This document shows, piece after piece, positions 1-6,367 of a stretch of 10,107 bases of DNA (position 1 is its first letter; each line of letters opens with the position of its first letter). The DNA comes from Promethearchaeota archaeon. GTDB lineage: Archaea > Asgardarchaeota > Lokiarchaeia > Sigynarchaeales > SOKP01. The stretch is taken from positions 1 through 10,107 of the forward strand of contig JAHLWV010000069.1 of NCBI GenBank assembly GCA_019057735.1, written 5' to 3'. A program made the translations under genes and the position numbers. The notes below the pieces were generated by a model, which saw only the letters and a list, made by a program, of their open reading frames with translations, had not been told where the DNA came from and searched no databases.

Positions 1-366
1 CGTAATTTGGACTGCCAGCTCTTGTCTTTTTGAAGTTATTACGCCTAAAGTAAAATCGTGTTGTTTAAATTCTTCTAGTTTTTCTTTGACGCCAGGTAAT
101 AAGCTGCCTTGATATAAACCTTTTTGTCTATAATATTCTCTGAAAGATGAAGATAATTTTTTTGGATTGATATTAGAAACCTTTTCAAACATGTCATCTA
201 AAGGCGTCCCAATCATTTTTTCGATTTCTATTCGTTCAAGAGTAGGGATTTTATATTTATTGAGAGCGTAATTGAAAGAATTTACGATTCCCTCTCTGTT
301 ATCGATTAGTGTATTATCTAAGTCAAAACTTAACAGAATTTTGTGATCCTTGATGGTTTCATTCAT
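1..366 (-). CDS. HAD-superfamily phosphatase, phosphoglycolate-phosphatase-like (3' end outside window)
   Basis: The first 122 residues of a haloacid-dehalogenase hydrolase, probably a small-molecule phosphatase of the phosphoglycolate phosphatase/beta-phosphoglucomutase type. Visible: motif I FDLDNTL with nucleophile Asp15 and general acid/base Asp17; an alpha-helical cap insertion after it (about residues 22-85) containing IGTPLDD at 52-58, which resembles the IGxPL segment common in Gph-like proteins; a LLPGVKEKLEEF segment at 89-100; and motif II ITS at 110-112. Motifs III and IV lie beyond the left edge, so substrate cannot be judged. The ATG at 366 is well supported by a GGAG Shine-Dalgarno sequence 8 bases upstream (minus strand AGAAAGGAG), the clearest one in the window. 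It lies 79 bases downstream of the C25 peptidase gene on the same strand, so it could be read from its own promoter or by read-through. Confidence 0.85.
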   Translation of the reverse strand, partial: MNETIKDHKILLSFDLDNTLIDNREGIVNSFNYALNKYKIPTLERIEIEKMIGTPLDDMFEKVSNINPKKLSSSFREYYRQKGLYQGSLLPGVKEKLEEFKQHDFTLGVITSKRQELAVQIT

Positions 367-404
367 GAACTCTACTCCTTTCTAAAAAATTATCCGAGGT
401 ATAT

Positions 405-433
405 GAAAATTAAAGAAAGAAAAAAATAAATTA
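405..433 (-). terminator. T-rich transcription terminator after the C25 peptidase gene
   Basis: On the minus strand, starting 13 bases after the peptidase stop codon, the sequence is T-rich with a run of seven T (complement of 420-426) followed by further T-clusters. Oligo-T tracts without a strong hairpin are the usual archaeal intrinsic terminator. The same AT-rich stretch may supply a promoter for the HAD gene, so its role is not exclusive. Confidence 0.45.
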
Positions 434-445
434 TTTTGGTATAAA

Positions 446-1603
446 CTATAAAATCGTTAGCAAGGGATCTCCTAAAAGGGTCATACCAATTGAATCTGGA
501 TCGCTTGGACCGTGTAACGGATTCCAATACCATAACTTCATTGCTTCGCCAAATATTTTACCTTGGCTTAATGGAGTGTAGAAATAACTATTCATCGTCA
601 TACCACCTATTTTCGATGAACCAACTACTACCAAGGTGTTATTTGAAAAGAGATATTGAGTGCCTAAATTGGTTTGGTATTTAAAATTAGCAGCAGAACA
701 CGCAAATAGATTATAAAAAAGGGCTTTTGTATCAATGTTTAAAATGTCAGTATAATTTACTTTGCCTTGTGCTCCATATCCTCCTGGACCAAACAAATGT
801 TCGTAAGGCCAAGAATGTACGAACACATGCACGAATTCATAAATATCTGTTAAGCGGGATTTATAATCTGCTGCAGTTGTATTAGAATCTGTGCTTATAG
901 ATGTTATATTCGTATATGCAGTCATATCTCCGAGCCACTCGCTTGTCCAAGCTGACCAGTCGTCATCTATGTATACTAGTTGCGAATGAGGACGAGTTAG
1001 CTGACCAGTTCTGTAAGCGTGGTTTCGAGCAAAATACTCTTGATACGCTGTCAAATGATCCGTGTTGTTTAATGATTCAGGACATATTCGACCAACCCAA
1101 ATTTCAGGGTATATATCACCTGTGCCATTATTATGTGAGTCAAACAAACCGTCTGCAGCATCAAGATCAACCCATGTTCCATCTAAATCAGTTAAATATA
1201 AGTCACAAGGATAAGTTCTATTTATGTACCAGAAACTATCATAGTACTGTAATATTGCTGCTGGAAGATCTCCAATTAGAACTGCTCCTTCTAATCCATC
1301 AGGTTGAAGACTTGCATTAATTAAATCGTTTCTAAGAAGCGTAACATTAGTTTGCGACCAATTTATTATATTTACAGTGTAATTTTGGTTTATTACATCT
1401 TGTTTGTATTGATCTATTTCGTTTGAAATGCTTCCAGCTATGGTACTGTTAACATAAATCCTAACAACACCTAAATTGCTTGGCGGTGGAGTTTGATCAT
1501 TGCTTGGCGGTTGTTTAAAATACGGTAGTATAATGGTTAAAGAAACAGCTACAGCGATTAATAGTGGAATAATTATTAATATTGCTTTTAATTGCTTTCT
1601 CAT
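446..1603 (-). CDS. Membrane-anchored or secreted peptidase C25 (gingipain-like) family protein
   Basis: 385 residues. An N-terminal lysine/arginine patch and a hydrophobic segment (about 8-27) form a signal peptide or signal anchor, followed by a Pro/Ser/Asn linker (31-43), so the body should be extracellular. The rest matches the caspase-like gingipain fold: GAVLIGDLP at 106-114, PCDLYLTDLDGTW at 132-144, PEIWVGRI at 166-173, YIDDDWSAW at 211-219. The probable catalytic dyad is His263 in the HVFVHSW strand and Cys302 in LFACSAAN, corresponding to His and Cys of gingipain R. It ends with LLGDPLLTIL, like other C25 proteins. About twelve N-x-S/T sequons fit an archaeal glycosylated surface protein. 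No prodomain or C-terminal sorting domain is present, so it is a compact form. A TATA-like element lies just upstream. Cleavage specificity cannot be predicted. Confidence 0.75.
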   Translation of the reverse strand: MRKQLKAILIIIPLLIAVAVSLTIILPYFKQPPSNDQTPPPSNLGVVRIYVNSTIAGSISNEIDQYKQDVINQNYTVNIINWSQTNVTLLRNDLINASLQPDGLEGAVLIGDLPAAILQYYDSFWYINRTYPCDLYLTDLDGTWVDLDAADGLFDSHNNGTGDIYPEIWVGRICPESLNNTDHLTAYQEYFARNHAYRTGQLTRPHSQLVYIDDDWSAWTSEWLGDMTAYTNITSISTDSNTTAADYKSRLTDIYEFVHVFVHSWPYEHLFGPGGYGAQGKVNYTDILNIDTKALFYNLFACSAANFKYQTNLGTQYLFSNNTLVVVGSSKIGGMTMNSYFYTPLSQGKIFGEAMKLWYWNPLHGPSDPDSIGMTLLGDPLLTIL

Positions 1604-1637
1604 TTTAAAAACCTACTAAAACGTTTGAATTTGAAAG

Positions 1638-1645
1638 TTTTATAT
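1638..1645 (-). promoter_or_regulatory. TATA box for the C25 peptidase gene
   Basis: The minus strand reads GGGATATAAAAC, with the ATATAAAA core centred about 38 bases before the ATG at 1603. With the usual archaeal spacing of about 25 bases, transcription would start near 1615, giving a leader of about 12 bases. Confidence 0.5.
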
Positions 1646-1653
1646 CCCAAAAA

Positions 1654-1689
1654 ATCATACTTTACCATACTAATACTCGATCGTATGAT
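1654..1689. repeat. Inverted repeat ATCATAC-N22-GTATGAT upstream of the C25 promoter
   Basis: Arms at 1654-1660 and 1683-1689 are perfect 7-base inverted repeats separated by 22 bases, just upstream of the TATA-like element of the peptidase gene. The position would suit a dimeric regulator. In sequence this AT-rich, a chance match is possible. Confidence 0.3.
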
Positions 1690-1766
1690 ATTATGGTCTT
1701 ATAAATAGAATAAACAATGACCTATTTATTTATATTGTTTCTAGATCTATTGAATTGATAAACGAG

Positions 1767-3356
1767 TTAGTAGTACTTTCTATATCCTTTAAAAAATCTT
1801 AGCAGATACCCTATTTCTTCAGAACCGGTTATTATTCTTTGAATATCGTACGGGAAGTTTTCAAATTCAACCTCTCTTCCATCAGAGACCCACTCAATAA
1901 TAATTTCCACTAGTTTCTTGTATTTTTTTACCGTATTTCCTTTTATGTCGATTTCAGAAAGTATTTTGAGTGCTTTATTGGTATTTCCGTTGAGAATTGA
2001 TGAAATAGCTGCCATTATGTAAGATTGCACTATATGAGAGCTTCCGATTTTTTTTAGATTGGCAGCTTTGTAATAATATCTATAAACATTTTTGAGCATT
2101 TCATTGACCAGAAACTCCTTAGCTGTATCCAATTGTTGATAAAATTTGATACTCTCCATGATTAAGGTAGCTGCTGTATAGAATTGTTTGTTTTTTAACC
2201 CTTCTTTTGCTATAATGTTTAAACCTCTAACAATTTGGTTGAAAATGCCAAACTTATTATATTCTAAGCCACCCTCAACAGCAATATCATAGGCATTTAG
2301 ATAACTTTCAGTTGAATCATTTACGTTCTTTTCTTTCCAATAATTATCTCCAGCTTTAACGTAATGTTTGTAAGTCATTTCTAAATTGTTCAATTCTTTA
2401 AAAATTACGGCTGCGTTGAAAAAATTTATAGCCGCTTCGTTGAATTCCTCAATCCCTTCAGAATAATTCCCTGCTAACACAAAACAGGAAGCAGATTCGA
2501 TAAGGTTGTTATTAATCTCTTGGTAGCATAGAGCAGCGCCTCGATAATAGCGAGCAATTTTATTGTAGTTTTCCTCACATTTTTCTAATCTTTCCGCTAA
2601 GTTTATATAAGCACCAGCTTCCTTTTTAGAGTAAAAAATAAACTGTTCTTCATCATCGATAAGGTTGTAAAGAGATTTCATAACTTGTGCTATCTGAGAT
2701 ATCCCAAGATTATCGTTTTTTTCTTCAAAAGTGCGAAAAAGCGTGGAGAAAAACTCGATACCATCATAGATTATACTGTTGGATTTTTCAATTTCATCTA
2801 GTTCTTGGTAACATTTTGATATTTGCTTATAAGAATACGAGAGCAATTCAAAATAATGGTATTCTTTTGCGATTTCAATAACATTGAGATAATATTTTAT
2901 TGCGTTTTTATAATTTACAACTTTTAGGTAGAGTCCTGCGATGTTTTCGTAGTTTTGAGCAAGTTTTCTAGTTTCGTTAAATTCTAATAGTAATTTACTT
3001 TCGCGCTTCAGATAATCTATGCTCCCTAAGAGATTCTTTTTATAAGATTTAGGTTCCTCTAATTTTTCGTAGAGCTCTGCAATTCGTACGAAAATCTCGG
3101 CTACCTCATGAAGTTTCCCTTGCAATTTAAATGAGTTTACTTCATTATTCCAATATTTGATAGTTAGTTTGTATAACTTAACAGAATGAAAAGAAATAAG
3201 CCCTTCTAATAATTCCGCTATTGAGATAAGAAATTCCCCAGCTTCAAAAAATTCTCCAGATTCAGAGATTTGATTAGCTGTTATAATAGAATCGTTAATA
3301 ATTTTTTGACTTTGGTGGGTTTTTTCTTTTTCGTCTTCAATCGTATTAATTTTCAT
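1767..3356 (-). CDS. SNAP/TPR-like helical-repeat protein
   Basis: 529 residues, almost wholly alpha-helical, soluble, with no signal peptide or catalytic motif. Tandem helix pairs of TPR type recur, with the small/aromatic pattern seen at 135-164 (YENIAGLYLKVVNYKNAIKYY), 172-200, 263-298, 303-335 (FNEAAINFFNAAVIFKELNN) and 328-360 (TYKHYVKAGDNYWKEKN). The central part, with its run of YYRGAALCYQE, ASCFVLAGNYSEGIEEF and AAINFFNAAVIF units, recalls the alpha/gamma-SNAP layout, but general TPR is the safer call. Such proteins act as scaffolds or adaptors; the partner is unknown and no neighbour identifies it. The ATG at 3356 lacks an obvious Shine-Dalgarno site. The frame stays open for 23 more codons upstream without ATG, GTG or TTG, and the extension (DYGEYLKKVRDSL) looks protein-like, so the true start is uncertain. 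Confidence 0.7.
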   Translation of the reverse strand: MKINTIEDEKEKTHQSQKIINDSIITANQISESGEFFEAGEFLISIAELLEGLISFHSVKLYKLTIKYWNNEVNSFKLQGKLHEVAEIFVRIAELYEKLEEPKSYKKNLLGSIDYLKRESKLLLEFNETRKLAQNYENIAGLYLKVVNYKNAIKYYLNVIEIAKEYHYFELLSYSYKQISKCYQELDEIEKSNSIIYDGIEFFSTLFRTFEEKNDNLGISQIAQVMKSLYNLIDDEEQFIFYSKKEAGAYINLAERLEKCEENYNKIARYYRGAALCYQEINNNLIESASCFVLAGNYSEGIEEFNEAAINFFNAAVIFKELNNLEMTYKHYVKAGDNYWKEKNVNDSTESYLNAYDIAVEGGLEYNKFGIFNQIVRGLNIIAKEGLKNKQFYTAATLIMESIKFYQQLDTAKEFLVNEMLKNVYRYYYKAANLKKIGSSHIVQSYIMAAISSILNGNTNKALKILSEIDIKGNTVKKYKKLVEIIIEWVSDGREVEFENFPYDIQRIITGSEEIGYLLRFFKGYRKYY

Positions 3357-3432
3357 TAATGAATCTCTAACTTTCTTAAGATACTCGCCATAATCGCTAA
3401 ATGAATCCTCTTGAAGAATCTGAGATCAACCC

Positions 3433-3442
3433 TTTAAATAAA
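3433..3442 (-). promoter_or_regulatory. TATA box for the TPR-like gene
   Basis: The minus strand reads TTTATTTAAAGGG. The TTTATTTAAA core would place the transcript start near 3411, giving a leader of roughly 55 bases before the ATG at 3356. The AAAGGG partly overlapping it is not at a useful distance from that ATG. Confidence 0.4.
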
Positions 3443-3482
3443 AGTCTAATTTATGCAATAAAATTAAAATACATTCATAAAA

Positions 3483-3502
3483 ATAATGGTTTTTACCATA
3501 AT
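3483..3502. repeat. Imperfect hairpin ATAATGGT-TTTT-ACCATAAT
   Basis: Plus-strand arms 3483-3490 and 3495-3502 pair over seven of eight positions around a TTTT loop. It lies between the two divergent promoters, where it could be an operator. The stem is short and AT-rich, so the evidence is weak. Confidence 0.3.
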
Positions 3503-3627
3503 AAAAAAATCGAAATTCTTTATTTACAAAAACTAATTATTTTGACTCAAATACAAAATTGAGACAGTTTTGGTATAGTAAAATTGTAATGGATAAATTC
3601 TCAACACTTATCTATTTCAAGAATTAA

Positions 3628-3636
3628 TTATAAATA
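3628..3636 (+). promoter_or_regulatory. TATA box for the ubiquitin-like gene
   Basis: The plus strand reads TTATAAATAGG. At standard archaeal spacing, transcription would begin near 3655-3660. That is downstream of the only nearby ATG (3642) and slightly upstream of the ATA codon at 3671, so the placement argues for a very short leader and against ATG 3642 as the start. Confidence 0.5.
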
Positions 3637-3670
3637 GGTAGATGGTTTTACTTATCTTAGTAAAACTATC

Positions 3671-3892
3671 ATAAAGGTTATCATTATTCGACAAATAGCA
3701 GATTTATTAGAAACTGGAATTGTGGAAACAATTACTCCCGAACGAGAAATGACAGTTGGCGATTTACTCAAAGAGCTAAATCTAGAAGGGAAATATTTTG
3801 GTATCCTTGTAGATGGGAAAAAAGCTGATAAAGACACAGTTATCGACAAGGACTCGTCCATTACTATACTGCCCCATATAGCTGGAGGCTAA
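3671..3892 (+). CDS. MoaD/ThiS-type beta-grasp (ubiquitin-like) sulfur-carrier protein, start codon unclear
   Basis: The frame encodes about 73 residues ending in HIAGG-stop. This is the C-terminal diglycine of ThiS, MoaD, Urm1 and archaeal SAMP proteins, where an E1-like enzyme adenylates the last Gly for thiocarboxylate formation or protein conjugation. The beta-grasp order is visible: strand 1 KVIII, strand 2 VETITPE, helix TVGDLLKELNL (28-38), strand YFGILVDG (42-49), then the characteristic DGKKADKDTVIDKDSSITILP segment leading to GG. Length is normal for the family. The frame opens after a TAG at 3635 and contains no ATG, GTG or TTG before residue 18. The start given here is an ATA codon, chosen because strand 1 begins there. 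ATG 3642 is in another frame and ends after 10 codons. The gene may use a rare start, or the sequence may carry an indel. It is convergent with tRNase Z, and no E1, MoaE or ThiG gene is nearby. Confidence 0.75.
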   Translation: MKVIIIRQIADLLETGIVETITPEREMTVGDLLKELNLEGKYFGILVDGKKADKDTVIDKDSSITILPHIAGG

Positions 3893-3922
3893 ATTAAAAT
3901 TTTTTTATCTTCTCTTTATTAA
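3893..3922 (+). terminator. T-rich terminator after the ubiquitin-like gene
   Basis: Immediately after the stop codon the plus strand reads AATTAAAATTTTTTTATCTT, with a run of seven T followed by more pyrimidine-rich sequence. This fits an archaeal oligo-T terminator in the short convergent gap before tRNase Z. Confidence 0.5.
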
Positions 3923-3927
3923 AATTC

Positions 3928-4911
3928 TTATTTTACTTCTACCCTCATTAAATCTTCAGCAATTAATGTATTAGGAAAAATTTCCTTCGCTTCTTCCAAA
4001 AGTTCCAATAAACTCTCATCTCTATAGCGAGAGGATAGGTGTGTTAATATTAACTGCTTTGCTTCCATTTTCTTTGCAACATTTGCTGCGTCAGTAGAAG
4101 TGGAATGCTTTTTTTCTATAGCCATGTCAGATAACTCCTTAGAAAAAGTAGCTTCGTGGATTAAAATATCAGAATTTTTTCCTAATTCGATTAAATTTTT
4201 ACAGGGGGCTGTATCTCCTGAGTAGGTCACTTTTCGCCCCTTTCTTTTTGGACCTACAATGCGTTCCTTTATCGGATCAATGAGCTTACCTTTATAATCG
4301 ATAATTTCTCCTTCTTGTAGTTTTTTCCAGAGACTACTTTCGGGAATTCCGAATTCTATAGCTTTTTCGGGATTAAACTTGCCACTTCGTGGTTTTTCAA
4401 TAAATGAATATGCGAATGCTAGAACTGAATGGTCAACTAAAGTATATTTAAGAGTGTATTTTTTTCCATCAAATATCGTATTTTCCTTCATATTCAATTT
4501 TTCTTTCGGTAATTCTGAATCCAAACCTTCATAAATTATTAATTGGTTTTGTTTTTCATCTATTTCTTTTACAGTTATGGGATAATTAGGTTTAAGACCA
4601 AGCACTTTCCTGTGAACAGAAAGGTAGAGAAAAAGGTTTACAGGTCCAAAAATAGTAACAGGGGCAGTTCTCTGGTTTAAAACGAATCTAAATAAAAGAC
4701 CGGGGAGCCCGATAATGTGGTCCCCATGAAAGTGTGAAATTAATATTTTTAAAGGTTTGTTGAATTTCAAACCAGCTTCAACAAGACTTCTTTGGGTGTC
4801 TTCTCCACAATCAAATAATAGGAGTTCACTTTTATATTTAAGAGCGGTTGAAGAGAGATTTCGTTCGCGTACTGGTATAGCCGCGGAGGAACCCAAAATA
4901 ATTAGTTCCAT
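3928..4911 (-). CDS. rnz: Ribonuclease Z (tRNase Z, tRNA 3'-processing endonuclease)
   Basis: 327 residues, a full-length short-form tRNase Z, the zinc metallo-beta-lactamase enzyme that cuts tRNA precursors after the discriminator base so that CCA can be added. Visible: the loop PVRERNLSS (13-21) matching the family PxxxRN element; motif II SHFHGDH with His60, His62, Asp64 and His65; Asp160-His161; SGDT with Asp233; HEATF with His252; KKHSTS with His269; and LTHLSSRY with His291, completing the two-zinc site. The flexible exosite arm is probably within about 170-228, containing a basic KRKGRK stretch. The ATG at 4911 lies two bases after the stop of the upstream coiled-coil gene, with an AAGGAAGAG Shine-Dalgarno-like stretch inside that gene's end, so the two are cotranscribed and probably translationally coupled. 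Confidence 0.96.
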   Translation of the reverse strand: MELIILGSSAAIPVRERNLSSTALKYKSELLLFDCGEDTQRSLVEAGLKFNKPLKILISHFHGDHIIGLPGLLFRFVLNQRTAPVTIFGPVNLFLYLSVHRKVLGLKPNYPITVKEIDEKQNQLIIYEGLDSELPKEKLNMKENTIFDGKKYTLKYTLVDHSVLAFAYSFIEKPRSGKFNPEKAIEFGIPESSLWKKLQEGEIIDYKGKLIDPIKERIVGPKRKGRKVTYSGDTAPCKNLIELGKNSDILIHEATFSKELSDMAIEKKHSTSTDAANVAKKMEAKQLILTHLSSRYRDESLLELLEEAKEIFPNTLIAEDLMRVEVK

Positions 4912-4913
4912 AT

Positions 4914-6272
4914 TTAATTCTTGCTCTTCCTTAATTGAGAGATTTCTAACCTTTGCTGGATAATTTGTTTGCTTAAATCGTCCACTAGACTCTGGAGCTC
5001 TTTGAGTCTTAATTTTACATCAGGATGGATTGATTGGGATGTAGGCTTTTGAGTATGAATTTGCATTTTAAGCGCCACTAAATCAGCATTTAATTCATTT
5101 GTTTCTCGATCTTTTAATTTTATTAGGTTTTCTAACGCTTCGTATTTTTTTTTTATCCTTATTGCCTCTGTTTTGATTGTTATGATTCCTTCCTCTTTTG
5201 TTTTTAGAGCGTTGTTTGCTTCTGCTAATTGCTTTTGTAGAAAACTCGCCATCTCTCTTTGAATTTTTAATTTTCCTTCAGTCTCACTTGGAGAAAGACT
5301 TTTAAAACTATGATCTTGAGCTAGCTGAAAGGATGCTATTTGTGATTTAGCTTTACTTAACTTACTTTTTAATTCTTCTACAACGGAATGGAGCGAGTCA
5401 GTTTCCAATTCACTCTCTACGTGAATGCTAGCTAAGGTATTATCTTCAATTATTTTATTTTTATGCTCTAACTCGCTAGTTAATTGAGAAATTATATTTT
5501 GCAATTCTAATACTTGACTATTTTCTTCCGATCCCTTTTTGCTTTTATCTTTTTTTTCGAATTTCTCTAATTTCTTTTTTAGCTCGTTATTTCGTCTTTT
5601 TGCTTTATTTAGGTTATTTTGGAGTTCTTCTAAGAGAATTTTCGAGATATTACTGCTCGGAGGTTTATCATCTTTCTTAAGATCGGGAGGGGATTTACTA
5701 GAATTGTCATTAAGTTCAACAATTTGATTGTCGAGTGTAGCAATTTGATCAGTGAGCATTTCAATTTTTTTATCTTTTTCTTCTAAAATCGCGTTATATT
5801 CGTCGCTTCTGTTATCTTTACCGTTTAATCCTATTTCTCCACGTTTTAACCTTCTAATTATCGATTCTTGCTTGTTAATTTTATCTTGTAGCTCCTGTAG
5901 TAATACATTTAAAGGTGCTTTATCTTTTGCTCTAATTTCTTCTACACTAATAACAGAAGTGTCAGTATTCTTTTTTACTTCAAGCTCATATTTCTTTTGT
6001 AAGTCGATTTTTTCTTTGCGCAAAAAGCCCATTCGGTCTTTTAATTCTCTAATTTCTCGATCTCTTGCGCTAATTTCAATATTTAGTTTTTCTTCCTTGG
6101 CTTTTTTTATTTTACTCTTTGGAGCATTTTCGTCGAACATCTGCTCGTATTTCATGATCTCTGCTTCTTGACCATCAATTTTATCTAAGTTCCTATTGAT
6201 TTGAATTTCCTTTTTATCTAATTCAGATTGTAAATCTTGAATTTTCCTCAGCAATTTTTCTTCTTCTGTCAT
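4914..6272 (-). CDS. Long coiled-coil protein of unknown function
   Basis: 452 residues, highly charged, no signal peptide, membrane span or catalytic motif. Heptad-like patterns cover nearly all of it, with breaks near 147-157, 189-210 (a Ser/Pro/Lys/Asp-rich linker, SSKSPPDLKKDDKPPSS), 241-252, 320-332 and 408-417. A related helix module recurs: VLLQELQDKINKQ (123-135), ILLEELQNNLNKA (212-224), VVEELKSKLSKA (297-308) and LRLKELQSLVDDLSKQ (421-436), with shorter forms near 11-24 and 254-268, suggesting internal duplication. It resembles structural or tethering coiled coils such as SMC-hinge-less filaments or golgin-like proteins only in general form. It is the first gene of an operon with tRNase Z. 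Function is not recognised. Its promoter is the TATA element at 6315-6324, with no clear Shine-Dalgarno site at the ATG. Confidence 0.8.
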   Translation of the reverse strand: MTEEEKLLRKIQDLQSELDKKEIQINRNLDKIDGQEAEIMKYEQMFDENAPKSKIKKAKEEKLNIEISARDREIRELKDRMGFLRKEKIDLQKKYELEVKKNTDTSVISVEEIRAKDKAPLNVLLQELQDKINKQESIIRRLKRGEIGLNGKDNRSDEYNAILEEKDKKIEMLTDQIATLDNQIVELNDNSSKSPPDLKKDDKPPSSNISKILLEELQNNLNKAKRRNNELKKKLEKFEKKDKSKKGSEENSQVLELQNIISQLTSELEHKNKIIEDNTLASIHVESELETDSLHSVVEELKSKLSKAKSQIASFQLAQDHSFKSLSPSETEGKLKIQREMASFLQKQLAEANNALKTKEEGIITIKTEAIRIKKKYEALENLIKLKDRETNELNADLVALKMQIHTQKPTSQSIHPDVKLRLKELQSLVDDLSKQIIQQRLEISQLRKSKN

Positions 6273-6314
6273 TACGGTATCTTAGTGATCAATTAGATTA
6301 GAAAAAATAAGTTC

Positions 6315-6324
6315 ATATATATTT
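6315..6324 (-). promoter_or_regulatory. TATA box for the coiled-coil/tRNase Z operon
   Basis: The minus strand reads GATGAAATATATATGAAC, with core AAATATATAT about 47 bases before the ATG at 6272. Predicted transcript start is near 6292, leaving a leader of about 20 bases without a Shine-Dalgarno motif. It lies in the 95-base gap after the permease gene and supports a separate transcript for this operon. Confidence 0.5.
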
Positions 6325-6367
6325 CATCTATTTTACTTTTTTAATATTTTTCTTTCTGATAACAAAA

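Larger units (their letters stand above)
3357..3670. other. Intergenic region between TPR-like and ubiquitin-like genes
   Basis: About 310 bases of very AT-rich DNA without a convincing long gene. It holds a TATA-like element for the minus-strand TPR gene (3433-3442), an 11-codon upstream ORF on the minus strand (3356-3391), an imperfect hairpin (3483-3502) and a plus-strand TATA-like element (3628-3636). Confidence 0.6.

Noticed and set aside
901..1320. Plus-strand open frame of 139 codons
   Set aside because: Antisense to the well-supported C25 peptidase, with no recognisable domain.
3642..3674. ATG 3642 (MVLLILVKLS) as the start of the ubiquitin-like gene
   Set aside because: It is in a different frame, stops after 10 codons and lies too close to the TATA-like element to be inside the transcript. 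Kept only as part of the frameshift alternative.
3652..3861. Minus-strand open frame of 69 codons
   Set aside because: Lies opposite the beta-grasp protein, whose family pattern and C-terminal Gly-Gly are far more convincing.
5752..6171. Plus-strand open frame of 139 codons, rich in Ser, Phe and Leu
   Set aside because: It is the antisense of the coiled-coil gene; Ser/Phe/Leu-rich composition is what the complement of Lys/Glu codons gives. No promoter or family resemblance.
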